DNA from: Rutstroemia sp. NJR-2017a BVV2
Lineage: Eukaryota > Ascomycota > Leotiomycetes > Helotiales > Rutstroemiaceae
Length of the DNA stretch: 64,000 bases
NCBI GenBank assembly: GCA_002946415.1
Contig: NJPS01000012.1
Span: forward strand, 716,056 to 780,055
Direction: 5' to 3'
The first letter of the stretch is position 1; every line of letters starts with the position of its first letter. The notes under the pieces are model-generated. The model saw only the letters and a list, made by a program, of their open reading frames with translations, was not told where the DNA came from and ran no database searches. Position numbers and translations under genes: made by a program. Below, piece by piece: positions 34,787 through 50,200 of the stretch.

Positions 34787-37599
34787 CTAAAAAGCCGGTA
34801 CGGCTTTTGGTGCCCGACGAACCACTCGACGAGACGCCTTTGTCTCCTTTAGGTTCTCGACGATAGATGAAGGATCCTTGATAATACCGCATATAGCTTC
34901 GAGCTCAACACCCTCCAGAGCGTCCGCTTCGAGTAGTTCGGGAGCGAGAAGGACTGTAGCAGCCGTCAATGCAGCCGTAATCTCCTCGCACAAGAACCCG
35001 TCCCCCTCTTTATCAAGCGTAATACCGATATTCAACCGGTTTGCATATGGATCACCTGCACCAGCCATAACCACGGCTACAACAGCTAATTAGCATTGAA
35101 TTTTGGATAGTTCGGAAAAGGATAGATTATACTTACTAATTTCGTTAGGTGCACTGCACATTCTTGCTTTATAGTGGCAGACCATAGGGTGATCGCAAAT
35201 ATCAGAACACCGCTCAGCAAGCTTTCTTTCTTCCTCGGCCAAGCCTCCTCGCTCATAAAGAACTTCCCTAGTATCAGCGCGAACCTTCCTTCGAACAAGC
35301 TTAGTTGGAATAGGTCCTTTCCCGCATCCTGATCCTGTCTCATCTGCATCAGCCTCATATTCGACATCTTTGCATAACTTAAGTGTGTCATCGTTAAGTG
35401 CAGCAATCCAGGAAGAGATTCCAACAGAGAGCATCTTTTCCAAAACGGCTTGGCTAGAACTGTTCGAAATGAGTCAGTATTGCATAGCCCTGCATTGAAT
35501 GTGTAACTTACTATGTAGCATCTTGGAGATACATGGCGGGCTTAAGAGGCTCTTCACCATCATCAATAGCAGCCTCTACATGGTCCATCTCCGCGTGATC
35601 TCCCTTGCAGGTTGAACCACTACACATAGCTTTGAGCTTGCCGAACATTTCAGTAGCTAAATCCTTGCCACCGTTTCCATCTTCAGCGTTCCCAATATCG
35701 ATAGTAGACAAATTGCCAACCCATGCGGCGATCGTAGGCGTAGGTGCTGCAGTTGGAGTACACCCCTTTACTGATGTACATGTCTCTGCATCAGCAATAC
35801 CCCCAACAATCGTACAAGCTGCACAATTACTGGTCCAGACTTCGGTTGCTATTGTGACAGTCTCTCTGGCTGAAGTGCCTGTAGGAATAGATTTATATGC
35901 GCAGCTTTCGGATTGTGCCTTCGTTGCAGGCAAAGGAGTAAGTGTGATAGAAGAGTCGCACAGGCAGAAAGCTTGGTTAATGCCCTGGTCAGGATCTTCA
36001 TTGTGAAGTTCGCATGAAGGTGTCTTTGAGGGTGGAGGAGTAATGGTACCAGATGCTGCACTATAGCAACTAGCGGGAATGTCTCGTTTCCTCTTTTGCG
36101 GGGATTTGGCGAAATTTTTGTGGAATTCCTGGACAGCCTTGTCTACATCGCCCATAAATGTTTCGAAATCTGCCGTAGTTTTCTCGACTAAGTCGCGGAA
36201 CTCAAACAAGGGCACCGAGCGGTCAGTGTTATACATCTTCTCCACTAAATTCCCCCGGCCTCCAATAGAACCATCGATGCTTCCGTCAAATTTCGATAAT
36301 AGATCTTTATCTCCAGTGCCAGCCCCGATGCCTGTAATCCAATCTTTTATATTCACGCTGGCAGCAGGTTTAGCAGCGGGGTTGCTGTACGTGAGGTCTT
36401 TGAACTTGTTGAGAGAAGATGGCTTTTTTACATTCCCAGAGCAATAGTTGGCATCAACTCTGCATATTGTTAGTTTGACAAGCAAGAAGAGTTAGGCAAC
36501 TTACGAGACAGATCCATCTTTGGCTGTCTGGTAACATGCAAGAATGTCAAAGAGGGCGAAGAGGTCACCCTTAAACTTCGACTTGACTTGGCTATATATA
36601 GTATTAAATTCTGTTCGAGGCATGAAACTTGAGCGTAGCTTGGGACTCTCGTCCCCTTTAAGAGCCTTGCTCGCAGATTTGGCAAAGGTCAAAACCAAAG
36701 AGCAGAACCCGAGTACATCATCGGTGACACTACTCCCATCAATACCGTTTGGATTGGTCTGGAAATAATCCTTCGTGACAAGGGCAAGATCTCTGCCAAA
36801 CCCATCAAGAATGTTTCGATTTGGTCCTGGGTCGGGGTCTGCATTTTGTTCTTTCATGAGACTGTAGAGTCCCTCGAGGGGCATGGCTACGGTGACTTGC
36901 GGACTCCAGCTTAATTTCGCAGGGTCGTCTTTTAGAGACGGGCCTTCGATACTCCACGGATTGCATTTGCTATTCGCAATGTTCAAAGTGTTTGGCTTTT
37001 TTGGGTCGGCTCGCGGAGACCACGGGTGCCATGCAATCTAATAATGTCAGCATGAATATACAGAGCGAAGAACAAGTTGTTTCACACTTACAAGATCATC
37101 TGCTGCTGATTTACCTGCTGCTGCGGCATCTAGTACGAGTTAGTGTAAGGTCTCAAATTCAGAAGGAGCTGGAAAAGTGAAGAAGTTCTGGCTTAAAATC
37201 ACAGCGCAACTAGGAATTGAGATAGCGAAGGGGTTACTCACCTCCACTGCTACTTCCAACTTTGATATTCTCTCCATCAAAAATGTATTCTGCCTGGAGT
37301 TTTCCCGCACCGCCCCCGGTATCAGCCGTCAGTTGCCAGTTTTTTCCTGTGCGCTCAGCAATGATCTCCTTCTTTGCCGCATTTGTATCGTCATTATTGC
37401 AGTTTGGACTTATAAAATAGAAAAAAGGGCTCTCAAATTCTACTCCAAGTCCTGCAGTCCCCCCAGAAGTAAGTGTTGTGAAGTCATCCCCGATGTTGTC
37501 CTGGATCGCTGTTTCGCATGAGTCGTCCGCTCGAGATTGCAACTGCACATTGGCTGCGGAAGCAGTAAGTAGGATGGGAAAGTATAAAAGTAGTTGCAT
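34787..37599 (-). CDS. Large secreted protein of unknown function (six exons)
   Basis: Exons 37599-37242, 37129-37092, 37037-36505, 36459-35512, 35459-35137 and 35085-34787 give 832 residues. All five introns (112, 54, 45, 52, 51 bp) have GT-AG ends and keep frame; the second exon is only 38 bp. A signal peptide covers about residues 1-19. Conserved-looking segments are GLGVEFESPFFYF (near 50), SWSPQVTVAMPLEGLYSLM, SVTDDVLGFCSLV and FCLCDSSITLTPLPAT. A basic KRKRD site precedes the Cys-rich middle, so proprotein cleavage is possible. I recall similar long secreted proteins in ascomycetes, sometimes near class III chitinases, but none has a function I can name; no chitinase is here. Confidence 0.75.
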
Positions 37600-38524
37600 G
37601 GTGGTCAACCCCTTTTGTATAGATGTATATAAAGGTTGAGAAACGAAAATGAATAGAGGAATGAGTGATTTTTCAATAACAAACTCGACGAGCTCACGGT
37701 TTATATATCTATCTCTACATTTAAGTAATTATTTCGCAATAGATGTGTCCCATAAATATAACCCCAACCATAGCAAGCGTAGGGGTCGTATTTTGTTCGC
37801 CACACCTGCTGTCGGCCTCACGAACCACTCCTCGACGCATCTTCAAGTGGGTGGGTATAGGAAGGTGAAACTCGTATTCACGCTTTTGTAATTAGATGTC
37901 CCAAAGATAGGTCTCTACGCCGTTTCATGCCTATTCATGTGATTAGCTGAATGGTTCTAGTAGCGTCAACAATGATCAGGCTCGCGGCCAGGATCAAGTT
38001 ACGCTCTATATACTTGATGACAGGATTGCGGCTGTATAGAGCCTCACTGGATACTTCGCTGGCTTAGACCCAAGAGTGCTGAAGAACTGTTAAGCTTTCT
38101 GGGCGTTGCTTGGCCGCATTGTTCTTGGAAAACTGATAAAGACATACAAATAGCCTTAAAGGAGTTGCAATTGGGTAAACCGTGTAATAGGATTGAGGAT
38201 TGAGGCATTGTTAGTGGTCAGATTAACAGCCGAAATGTTATTTTTGTCAGAAGTCGCTTAAGTGGTCGCTTATTTCTCAGCTAGAGAGAAGTTCGGTCGG
38301 CTACGGTCGGCCATATTTGTGCCGCACCAGCACTATTCCTTCTCGTCTATCAAAAAAGGGATCGATAACATATTCGATCATTACCTTCTACACGCCATTT
38401 TGTTCCTGGTGCTAAAACTAGTAGTAAGAACTTCTCCAACATTTACATACTATACACTTATAATCAAACCGAGTTGAACTACATCAAGTATTCGGGTTCT
38501 ACTGCTACTCCTTCCATCGCTACC
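37600..38524. other. Divergent intergenic region
   Basis: This is the promoter region of the large secreted protein (minus) and of the F-box gene (plus). Short frames here have no domain and I see no other feature. Confidence 0.5.
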
Positions 38525-39967
38525 ATGTCTCTCACTGGGTTGCCCAACGAACTTCTTCATAAAATCATCCCGCACACCTTGCCAGAAGGTTTCGAGGGCC
38601 TGGCATTGACCTGCAAGAAATTCTACGCACTATGTACACCATTCATTGAAAACCACAACAAACTCCGTTCACGCTTTCATAACTTCACTTACTTCGACGA
38701 ATTTAATGACCCACGTGGCGCTGTGTCCATTAAAACAGCGTGGGATCTGATAATCCGCATTGCCATTGAGCCCGTTGTGGCACGTTACATTCGAAATGCC
38801 GATTTCCGCAGAGACAGTATACCTGTTCGTACCCGACCCCGTGATTTTCTATCTGATATCACAGACCCTCGCCGTGGTGAAGCTGTGATGAGGTTGCTTG
38901 GCGATTCTCCTCATCTAGAGCAAGCAGGTCTCAGTTGGAAGGCATTCCATGCCGAAATTGAGGAGAAGCTGGAGGAAAAGCGGTACTCACAAAGTGCTGC
39001 TGCTTTTCTTCTGACGCTTTTACCCAATGTCAAGAAGCTTAGGCTACCAAGCTACTGGAAAGCGGATGTCGCAACCTCTAAGCTGCTCTATACCATTGTA
39101 GTCGAAGCTACGCAACCACATCAATCCTGGAATGAACGCTCGCTTGCCCAAATCACAAGATTTGAAATATCTGCCTCATGGAGCCTTGGTGATCGGAATG
39201 CCTTACACAATTCAATTCCCTTCCTGTATTTGCCGCATTTGCAGTCATTTAAATTCTACAGCTGTATAGCCATGGGCGATGCTCTATTAAATATTGAACC
39301 CCAATATCTTTATCGCGATTACGGGCGAACTCTCGAGACGGTCGATCTTTCGTGTTGTCATATCGATGATGCAGCTCTTGCAGATTTTCTCAAGCACACT
39401 CCTCGTCTCAAAACGCTCAAGTACTCGCACAGGACCAAAGAAGGTACTGATCCTCCGGAGTGGGACATCTGCAAGTTCGTCACAGCAATTGAACGAGAAA
39501 CCGGAAATCACCTCGAGCAGCTTTCTATCTCCATTCGCGAACTACGTGGCTCATTACCTCTTGGCAAAGTATTAATGCGTGGCTTTCAGCGATTGCGAAA
39601 ACTCGAATTGCCTCTCGACATCGCGATGTGCGATATTAGGTTAGCTTGCTCGGAGGATGATCAAACGACGGAATATAGTCAGCTATCCATCGGTGATCTT
39701 GTACCGGCTTCAGTCTCTCAGCTGTCATTATTCTCGAGAGGAAAAGACCATCATGAAAAAGCACTCGATGTTTTGTTTCGTAACTTCTCCGCCAAGAAGT
39801 ATTCACAAGTACCTGCTCTCCGAGAAATCCATCTCTCCTGCCCCGAAAACCCAGCTGCAGACGATGCATATAAGGAACAGTGTGCAAAGCTTGCTTCGGA
39901 GATGCAAAAGGTGAATATAGCATTAGTATTGGAATTGCAGGCCGATCCATTCTCTTTCATTTTTTGA
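38525..39967 (+). CDS. F-box protein with leucine-rich-repeat-like C-terminus
   Basis: Single exon, 480 residues from the Met at 38525 (an in-frame ATG-like start 51 bp upstream is less likely). Residues 2-40 form an F-box: LTGLPNELLHKIIPHTLPEG followed by LALTCKKFYAL. The rest shows irregular leucine-rich repeats (LPNVKKLRLPSY, LPHLQSFKFYSC, TLETVDLSCCHIDDAALADF, TPRLKTLKYS). F-box proteins are substrate receptors of SCF ubiquitin ligases, binding Skp1 by the N-terminal box; the substrate is unknown. Fungal genomes carry many such genes, and this one shows no breaks. Confidence 0.85.
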   Translation: MSLTGLPNELLHKIIPHTLPEGFEGLALTCKKFYALCTPFIENHNKLRSRFHNFTYFDEFNDPRGAVSIKTAWDLIIRIAIEPVVARYIRNADFRRDSIPVRTRPRDFLSDITDPRRGEAVMRLLGDSPHLEQAGLSWKAFHAEIEEKLEEKRYSQSAAAFLLTLLPNVKKLRLPSYWKADVATSKLLYTIVVEATQPHQSWNERSLAQITRFEISASWSLGDRNALHNSIPFLYLPHLQSFKFYSCIAMGDALLNIEPQYLYRDYGRTLETVDLSCCHIDDAALADFLKHTPRLKTLKYSHRTKEGTDPPEWDICKFVTAIERETGNHLEQLSISIRELRGSLPLGKVLMRGFQRLRKLELPLDIAMCDIRLACSEDDQTTEYSQLSIGDLVPASVSQLSLFSRGKDHHEKALDVLFRNFSAKKYSQVPALREIHLSCPENPAADDAYKEQCAKLASEMQKVNIALVLELQADPFSFIF

Positions 39968-41717
39968 GATATCGAATGTATTTGATAGAGATCAAGAACC
40001 GTACTATAGTGCACTTTAGCAGCCGAAGCCCCCAGACTTGATTATATTACATATATCGGCATCTATATATAAACCTGGAACTAAAGATTCTGGAAACTTT
40101 GTATATACTTAAGAGTTAACTATCAACCTTGATTTGCATAAGTATTTCTATTCTATATTACAAAATTGATATAATAGAGAAAGTTTAGAAGGAAACAAGA
40201 TTTACTAGATTTAGAAGAGGGATAATATTATAAAGCTATTATAGAATATATATTAGAAATATGGAAGGGGAATTCGAGGGTCCGGGCATTGATTATCTAG
40301 ATAAGAGAAGTAGCGAAGACTAATATTATAACTAGGTCACGTGGCGACCAAGGGACCTTAGGCTCAGAAGGTTAACTACCTGTATTAGGTAGGCCAAACC
40401 GTTGTACCTAGATAACTAGATAATATTTCCTTAGTATATAGAGCTTCGTACTTAACGATAATTACTACTTGTTACCTACTATTACAATTACGATCGATTC
40501 CCTATATGACTGTTTTCAATAATAAACCTACGATAGTACTATTAGTCGTCGCGACCTTTGGTACTCGAGACCCTGACCACTTCCACGTGACTCAGAAGAC
40601 AAGCATTCGTAACACACACCCACAACATTTCTGTCACCACACTTCGAACTTGGAACATCGAGTTCTTGAGTACGAGATGAGTTGAGATGGACGATGTAGA
40701 TAAGTGACCTTGAATTGAGGATCACCTATCAAACCGGCCTATCGGATACAAGCGTCGAAATCCAACCTCGTTGAGAATATCTCGAAGATGGCGGGGCGGG
40801 GTCGGAATCTAATAAGGTTACATCGCTTCCAGCTTACGTGCAGCCACGTCTCTTCCTGTTCTTGTTCTTATTCTTGTTCTTTTTCTTCTACTTCCTCTTC
40901 CTCTTTCCAGCTGCTGCAATTAATGCTCATTGTGCGACCTTTCGCCTGAGATGATCTTGTCGGGACTTTCCAATCCTTCTGCACGACAGCTCAAACCAAA
41001 GACACGATGAAAGAAGGCTTCTCACTCATAGCGTTGACCCTGCCCATTTCGGATTCGACCCCTCCCCTGATGACAGGTCTACAGGAAACCATCTTCATAG
41101 TACATAACTACCCGCAGATGAGATAAGCTTAGTCTATGCATATCAGTTTATCTAAATAGTCCGGAACCGTATTTCCAACCTGTCACTACACAACCACTAT
41201 CGAAATCCCAAACTAGAGATAGACAACTTTCTTCAATCCCTCTATAGCTCATCGGATTATTACTAGCCAAGACCATCAGCTTATCCTGCAGCTCTCTGGT
41301 ATACATATATTATACAGACATATATTGATATTAATTGAGGATAATCTTCGTACCCCACAACCCGGGATAATGTTGCATATATATGATTACTATATAATAT
41401 ATACAATATATTACTGTACCAGCCACATTATACTTATAGTAATCCTACACTTTATCTGAAACCTCGCATAAAGCAGCGTAGCGGACTCCGTGAACTATAT
41501 AAGTATCAAGCAATCTTCTGTTTTTATTCTTTTGAGAAGATTTTCATCTCTCCAGATCTAAAGTAAAGTTACACCAATATTAATCAGCATAGTAACACTA
41601 AGTAGTACACTTTAGCTCCAGCAAACAACTTTCTCAATATAATCCATATAATTCCTACCCCAATATATTTAGGAGTTTCGAGTGGTTCTTCAATTATATA
41701 TTACTGCAGACGCGAAA
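39968..41717. other. Long intergenic region
   Basis: No gene is supported. About 40330-40420 holds the inverted copy of the repeat at 28425 (CAAGGGACCTTAGGCTCAG). A pyrimidine-rich stretch at about 40857-40910 consists of TTCTTGTTCTT-type repeats. The segment from 41130 to 41717 is the upstream region of the monooxygenase. Confidence 0.5.
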
Positions 41718-44552
<2,835 letters not shown>

Positions 44553-45324
44553 ATATGTTCTGGTCTATAGGCCAACTTTTCGATTAACGAATGGATTTAG
44601 TTGACGCCCAAATATAAGGCTATTCGCAAATAGATTATATCTATATAAAAACACTTTTAATTTGCATCTTAACTAGTTTATTTGTGAATCAATATAGTTT
44701 ATATATTAATACTATTTACCTTATATATTCCCAACAATATTAACTTATTATAATTTATTTTTCTTAACTTCTTAATAACTTTATTATTAATATTACTTTT
44801 GTTTTTATATAAATCTATTTATATAAATTATTATATTTATACTAAATATTTAATATATTAAAAAAAAAAAACGGAATCACACCGTGATTCCAAAGGAATA
44901 AGGTTAGGGGGCTCGCTTTGCCTGTTTCGACAACAGAGTTCATTTCGTACACCTTCCCAAAATAGGGTTAGTCAAAGTCCGAGGTGGGGTAGATACTAGG
45001 AACAGACCACTCATTACAATACGAAAGCCGACCGACTCCTTCCTACGCCGGCAGTCCCCTCAACGACCTAGAAAGAGGTCGAGGAGATTGACCAATTATG
45101 TCCCCAGCTCTGTGCATTGAGGTACTTGGGGCTGGGCTCATATCCTGCTTCCATGCGCACCCAGTGGGTTAGTTATCTTTGCGCCGGATGTGCGGACAAC
45201 TTCTTTCTCCCTCCCTTTCCCACAAAGATACCGGCTTTCTCCTACCCTCTGCCAGCCCTTCGTGCCTTAGTTCTAGCAGCGCCTGAAGCGACCCTTTCCT
45301 CAATCGGTGGACCGGGAGTAAGGT
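44553..45324. other. Intergenic, AT-rich with palindromic repeat end
   Basis: The stretch from 44600 to 44860 is very AT-rich (RIP-like). At 44861-44899 an A-run is followed by the palindrome GGAATCACACCGTGATTCC, related to 52666-52684. The rest (44900-45324) is GC-normal upstream DNA of the Zn2Cys6 gene; open frames there look spurious. Confidence 0.5.
44861..44899 (+). repeat. Repeat end with palindrome, inverted partner at 52658-52692
   Basis: A10 followed by ACGGAATCACACCGTGATTC and CAAAGGAAT. The reverse complement of 52658-52692 reads the same apart from RIP-type C-to-T/G-to-A changes and two other differences. No transposase lies between the two copies. It could be a pair of decayed terminal repeats or two independent insertions. 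Confidence 0.45.
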
Positions 45325-46598
45325 ATGCCGTCGCGTCGGACGCACAAAAAGTCTCGCCATGGCTGCGTTGAATGCAAAGCACACAAAGTGAAGGTGGGTA
45401 TATCTTTCTTTTCATCGCGAGGCTGTGCGGCTGATACCATGAGATACAGTGCGATGAGAGCAGACCGTCATGTGTCCGATGCACCAAGCGCAACGCCGAT
45501 TGTCGCTACAAAGACAGCCTGTCTGGATGTCCGCCTTCCTCCTTACCCTCATCACCGCAGCCAGGTTGTCAACGTACCGAGAAATCGAAGAGCCCACTGC
45601 TATCCACCAGAACACTGAATACCTCTATTGTCTTTCCTCGAACGTTGGGTCCGGCAGAAGATGTGGAGCGACTACGAAATGAATGCTTCCCGAGCCAGGA
45701 TTTCGAACTACTGCACCACTATACGACCTCGACCTATCTTACCTTGTCGAATGATGAACTCCACAAGAGGATATGGCAAATTTTGGTTCCACAAGAGGCA
45801 TTCTCTAGTGCGTTCCTAATGCATGGCGTACTTGCAATATCCGCTTTTCACCTCTCCCATCTTCGGCCTGCGGCCGCTCAGCACTACACCAACCTTGCGT
45901 TGCACCACTATACCTCAGCGGTTACCCTTTTCAGGCCCGAGCTCGATAATATTAGTCGGGAGAATTCTCTCTCCGTCTTCATCTTCTCCAGTCTCGTTGT
46001 ATGCATTTCCTTCGCCATATGGCAAGCTCCCTGCCCGGAGACGGCCCCGTCTTCTGCACCTGCGGACTCTTTGCAAAGCATTCTCGATATCTTCGGCCTA
46101 GAGCGTGGAATAAATGGCGTGCTGCAGGTTTGTTGGCTCTGGGTACAAGATAGCCCAATCGCCAAATTGGTCGTTCTGGATACAAGCAAAGCGGAGAGTC
46201 TGTTACCATCCGATGATGAACTCGCCTTGAGATCTCTTGAAGCGCACGTCTATGCTGAAGCTGAATCAAACGCCTTGAAAACGGAATACCTCGATGCTAT
46301 GCGTCTTTTTAGAGTGTGTTATCCCTGTGGATCTAAGGCCATAGAGCCAAAGCCTTTGATAATGGCCTGGCCTGTCATGGTCTCGACAGGATTCTTCACG
46401 GCGTTGAACGAACGAAAGCAGATGGCCATGGCTATTCTAGGCTATTACGGTGCTATGCTACATCGTTTAAAGGATACTTGGTGGGCCGGGGATATAGGCC
46501 AGCGGGTTGTTGCAGCTGTTTGCAAACATCTTCCCTCTGAATGGGAGCCTGTGATGAAGTGGGCAAGGCTGAGTGTCGGCCTCGACGATAACGCTTGA
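45325..46598 (+). CDS. Zn2Cys6 transcription factor
   Basis: Exons 45325-45393 and 45450-46598 (56-bp intron GTGGGT to TACAG) encode 405 residues. The intron splits the zinc cluster, and only the spliced form gives the full motif: CVECKAHKVK in exon 1, then CDESRPSCVRCTKRNADC in exon 2, spacing C-x2-C-x6-C-x6-C-x2-C-x6-C. Downstream, FELLHHYTTSTYLTLS matches the sterol-uptake-control (Upc2-like) group of fungal regulators, which have no classical MHR. Binding targets are unknown. It is nuclear by family. The neighbouring FAD monooxygenase and GH106-like genes could be targets, which is inference only. Confidence 0.9.
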
Positions 46599-47268
46599 CA
46601 ATATAAATTTGCTCTGCAAGTCCAACCAAGTGCTGCAAGAGGCTTTCGAAGTGTAACGGTCTTCGTCGACCCAGAGATAGTGGAATTTTCCCTGCATTAC
46701 CCTGCGTAACGAAGAGTGGTAGTGTGAAGCTAGTACTAAGTCTTGGAGTCCTAATACGTCGCGATGGACAGAAATATTCGCCTAGCGAGCGTCAAGAAAT
46801 ACTTCAGTATCGAAAAGTACCAAGATCTAGTATGAGGAATAATCAAGCAAATGCATAGAATACTCTCGTCTCCACCAAATCCTTGACCCCCGAATAAGTG
46901 AAGTTCCAAAACTACATGAGGTCACTAAAGCTTTGCCCAGCATGCATTACGCCTTTACCCACGAGTCAGGGAAATAAGTGGACACCTGTGCCTTTTGCTC
47001 GGAAGAAAGAAATACGATCTTCACAGCCAGAGTCTGCCTCCCTGTCGTACACCTTTCCTTTTTGGGATCGCTAAAGCCTTCCTCTCGTATAATAGTACTG
47101 GGTACAGATTTTGCCCAATGAAACCTTGCCAGACATGGTAGAGTGTGCTGCGCAAGAGATGGCGAACACGGCAGCCTCATCTGGGCTCGCATCATATAAG
47201 AACAAACATCTGCTTCGAAGTTAGAATTTATAGCCAACTCGACTTTTCTCTGCTTCCTCACCTCCAAG
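46599..47268. other. Intergenic
   Basis: A 166-codon minus-strand frame at 47447-46947 overlaps the first exon of the next gene and has no domain, so I regard it as chance. No other feature is visible. Confidence 0.45.
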
Positions 47269-50200
47269 ATGCAAAAGGCTCTGGTCTCCTTGACAGGTCT
47301 TTTGAGCATTACGTTCTCTATTGAGAGTGTATTAGGCTGTAATAGTAGTGAGAGCAATACCAGCACCGACTTTACCGAAATATTCCGTTCACCTCCAAAG
47401 CAATATAGGCCTAAATTCCGATACTGGTAAGTTTGCTCTTCCTTCATCTTTTCCTGCCATTAGGACAATCCTCCAAAGGTCGAGTTAGCAGTACTAAAGG
47501 TTGATGATGTCTTTGTAGGCTTCCTGATGCCAGTGTACCACCCGATGTCATTCGCCAAGATATCGACAGCGTTGCTGAGGCAGGTGGTGGTGGGCTGGAA
47601 TTTGTCCCTTACTATCTGTATGGCCTGCCTGCCGGAGGAACACCGCCAACAGACTGGACAATTTTCGGCTTCGGCTCTCCGGCTTACAAAAATCTGCTGA
47701 AGACTGCCCTACAAGAGACAAAAGCCAAGGATTTAGTTCTAGACATTGCTCAAGGCGCGAGTCAAGGTCAGGGTGTACCATCAGTTCCTCGAACTCCTGG
47801 GTTGGCAATTGAGTTAGTAAGTCACTCATCGTGAGAGCCTCGTCCCGCTCCTAGTTGACTCCCGTAGGTCTACGGTAGAACTGAAATAAGTAGCGGCCAG
47901 ACTTTTGATGGCTCACTTCCCCAACCGCAGGAAGGCGCTTTCTTACCCGGTTTCATGCACGTGCCTGAGAGATTTGGAGACAGTGTATTGAAGGTCGTAC
48001 TAGCTGGTTATATCAAAGACAGTATGTTGATGACTATCATCACAAATGAATCGGCGCTAACGACTATGCTCACAGACGGAGGATCTGTACTGGCCCCCTC
48101 GACGACGATTGTACTTGATGAAGAATCAATCGTAGATCTCAGTGCCGAAATCATGAATAGCTCTTTGCAATGGACAGCTCCAGCAGGGAATGGAACCTGG
48201 ACTATCATTGCTTTCTACGAAAATTACACTAACCAACGGTCTTGTTCGGGTGGAATCGGCGCAACCGATGTCATTGCAAATGGCTCTTGGATAGTCGACC
48301 ACTTCAGCTCTACTGGGGCGAGGCGAATAACTGATTTCTGGGATGAGAATCTGGTCGATACAGAAGAAATAAGAGACTTAATTGCGTCGGCTGGGGAGTA
48401 TTGTGGGTGTGCCCTCGGAGAGTTTGGTATCGCCACTTGGCTGACCGGTCATAGTTTGGGAAGATAGTATGGAGATTCAAGCCACCCTCTACTGGACACC
48501 AGATTTCCTCCAGAATTTTGAAGCACGGCGCGGATACAGTGCAGCCAAGTATCTCCCTCTATTCTTCAATGTCACGAATCAATGGGGTTCAGCACTTCCG
48601 GCGTACAACGACACCTGGGTGTATAGAGGGCTTAACTCGACAAGTCAGAGCGCAGTATTGGACGACTATCGCACCACCTTGACCGAAGGATACCAAAACT
48701 ATCTAGAGCACTTTGTCAACTGGTCCCACCCACTCAGTGTTCGATACTCGGCGCAGCCTGCATATAATCTACCTTTAGATATGGTGGGTGTTTTTCTAGA
48801 TCAAAATTTGAAATTGATTCTCCGACCCAATGCTGACGATATATGATTAGTCTGCCGCCGTACCAGTCCTCGATACTCCAGAAGCAGAATCACTTGGCTT
48901 CCCAACCGTAGATGCGGCACGACAATTTTCTGGGGCAGCCTTGTTGACAGGTAAATATACGATCTCGACCGAGGTTGGGGCAGTCAGTACTGCTACCTAC
49001 ACGCAGACCGTACCAGAACTTCTCAACTTGTTCAAAAAATCCTTCGCCGGAGGTGTATCCATGATGGTTATTCATGGGGTTTTCGTACACCGGCGAGTAC
49101 CCTTTGACGACATGGCCGGGATACAACGCCTTTTTATTTACCTTCACCGAAATGTGGAACAACAAGGTTCCTTCATGGACGCAAATCAAAGATGCCTTTG
49201 ACTACACAGCCCGGAACTCCTTGGTTCTGGAAACTGGAAGACCGCAAACCGACATCGCGTTCTACTACTACGCTGCTCCTTGGCAGCTTAGTACTAGGTT
49301 CCAAACCACCATTTTAAGCGATCTTGGTAAGTAATGCGATATGTGAAAGTAATTACCAACTAATGGCGGTAAAGGATTTTCTTACGATTACCTTGGACCC
49401 GAGAATCTGATCCAAAATGCCACCGCAAAAAGCAACATTCTGGCCCCTTCTGGGCCATCTTACCGAGCATTGGTATTCTCCAACGAAACCACCGTTCCTG
49501 GAAGTGTGATAAACGCAATTGAATCTTATGCCGCTGCCGGTTTACCAATCTTCTTCATTGGTCAGTTACCGTCTGACTGTCTCGGACTCGGCGTATGCAC
49601 AGCGGGAGAGCCGCGTCCATTGATTGAGCGGATCGTTTCTCTATATGACAATGTCCAAGTTATCCCTGATGCCTCGTGTTTAGCTACAGCTCTCCGGAAT
49701 GCTAGCGTCACCCCAAGGGTGTCGTTCAACACTGCTCCTACTTCCTGGTACTCGGTGTGGCGAAAGTCTGACCATAATGGCGAAGATTACATCTACTTGT
49801 ACAATGAAGGCAACACAACGACAACTCAGGTGGGGTTTGAAGTCAAATCAGGCCGAATTCCCTACTTTCTCGACGCATGGACAGGCGAGAAATCGCCTGT
49901 TCTGCAATACACGCAATCAGAGAGTAGAATTACCATCCCGGTCACTCTTCGGGCAAATCAGAGTCGCATATACATGTTCTCTTCCAGGAACTCTTCTTCT
50001 GCTCCAGCTGTTCACGTGGTTTCTTCGACTGGTGGGGTGAACAGCCTTCACATGTACGGAAATGGAAGTGTTGAAGCACGAGCTATTGGCCCAGTAACCC
50101 TCAGTCTCTCCGACGGGCGTATGATCACGTCTAACTCCAGCGCTATTCCAGCAGCAAACATTGCCCTATGGGACCTATCAGTCAACTCCTACTTTCCGTC

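Noticed and set aside
46947..47447. 166-codon minus-strand frame before the GH106-like gene
   Set aside because: It covers the signal-peptide exon of that gene on the opposite strand and has no recognisable domain.
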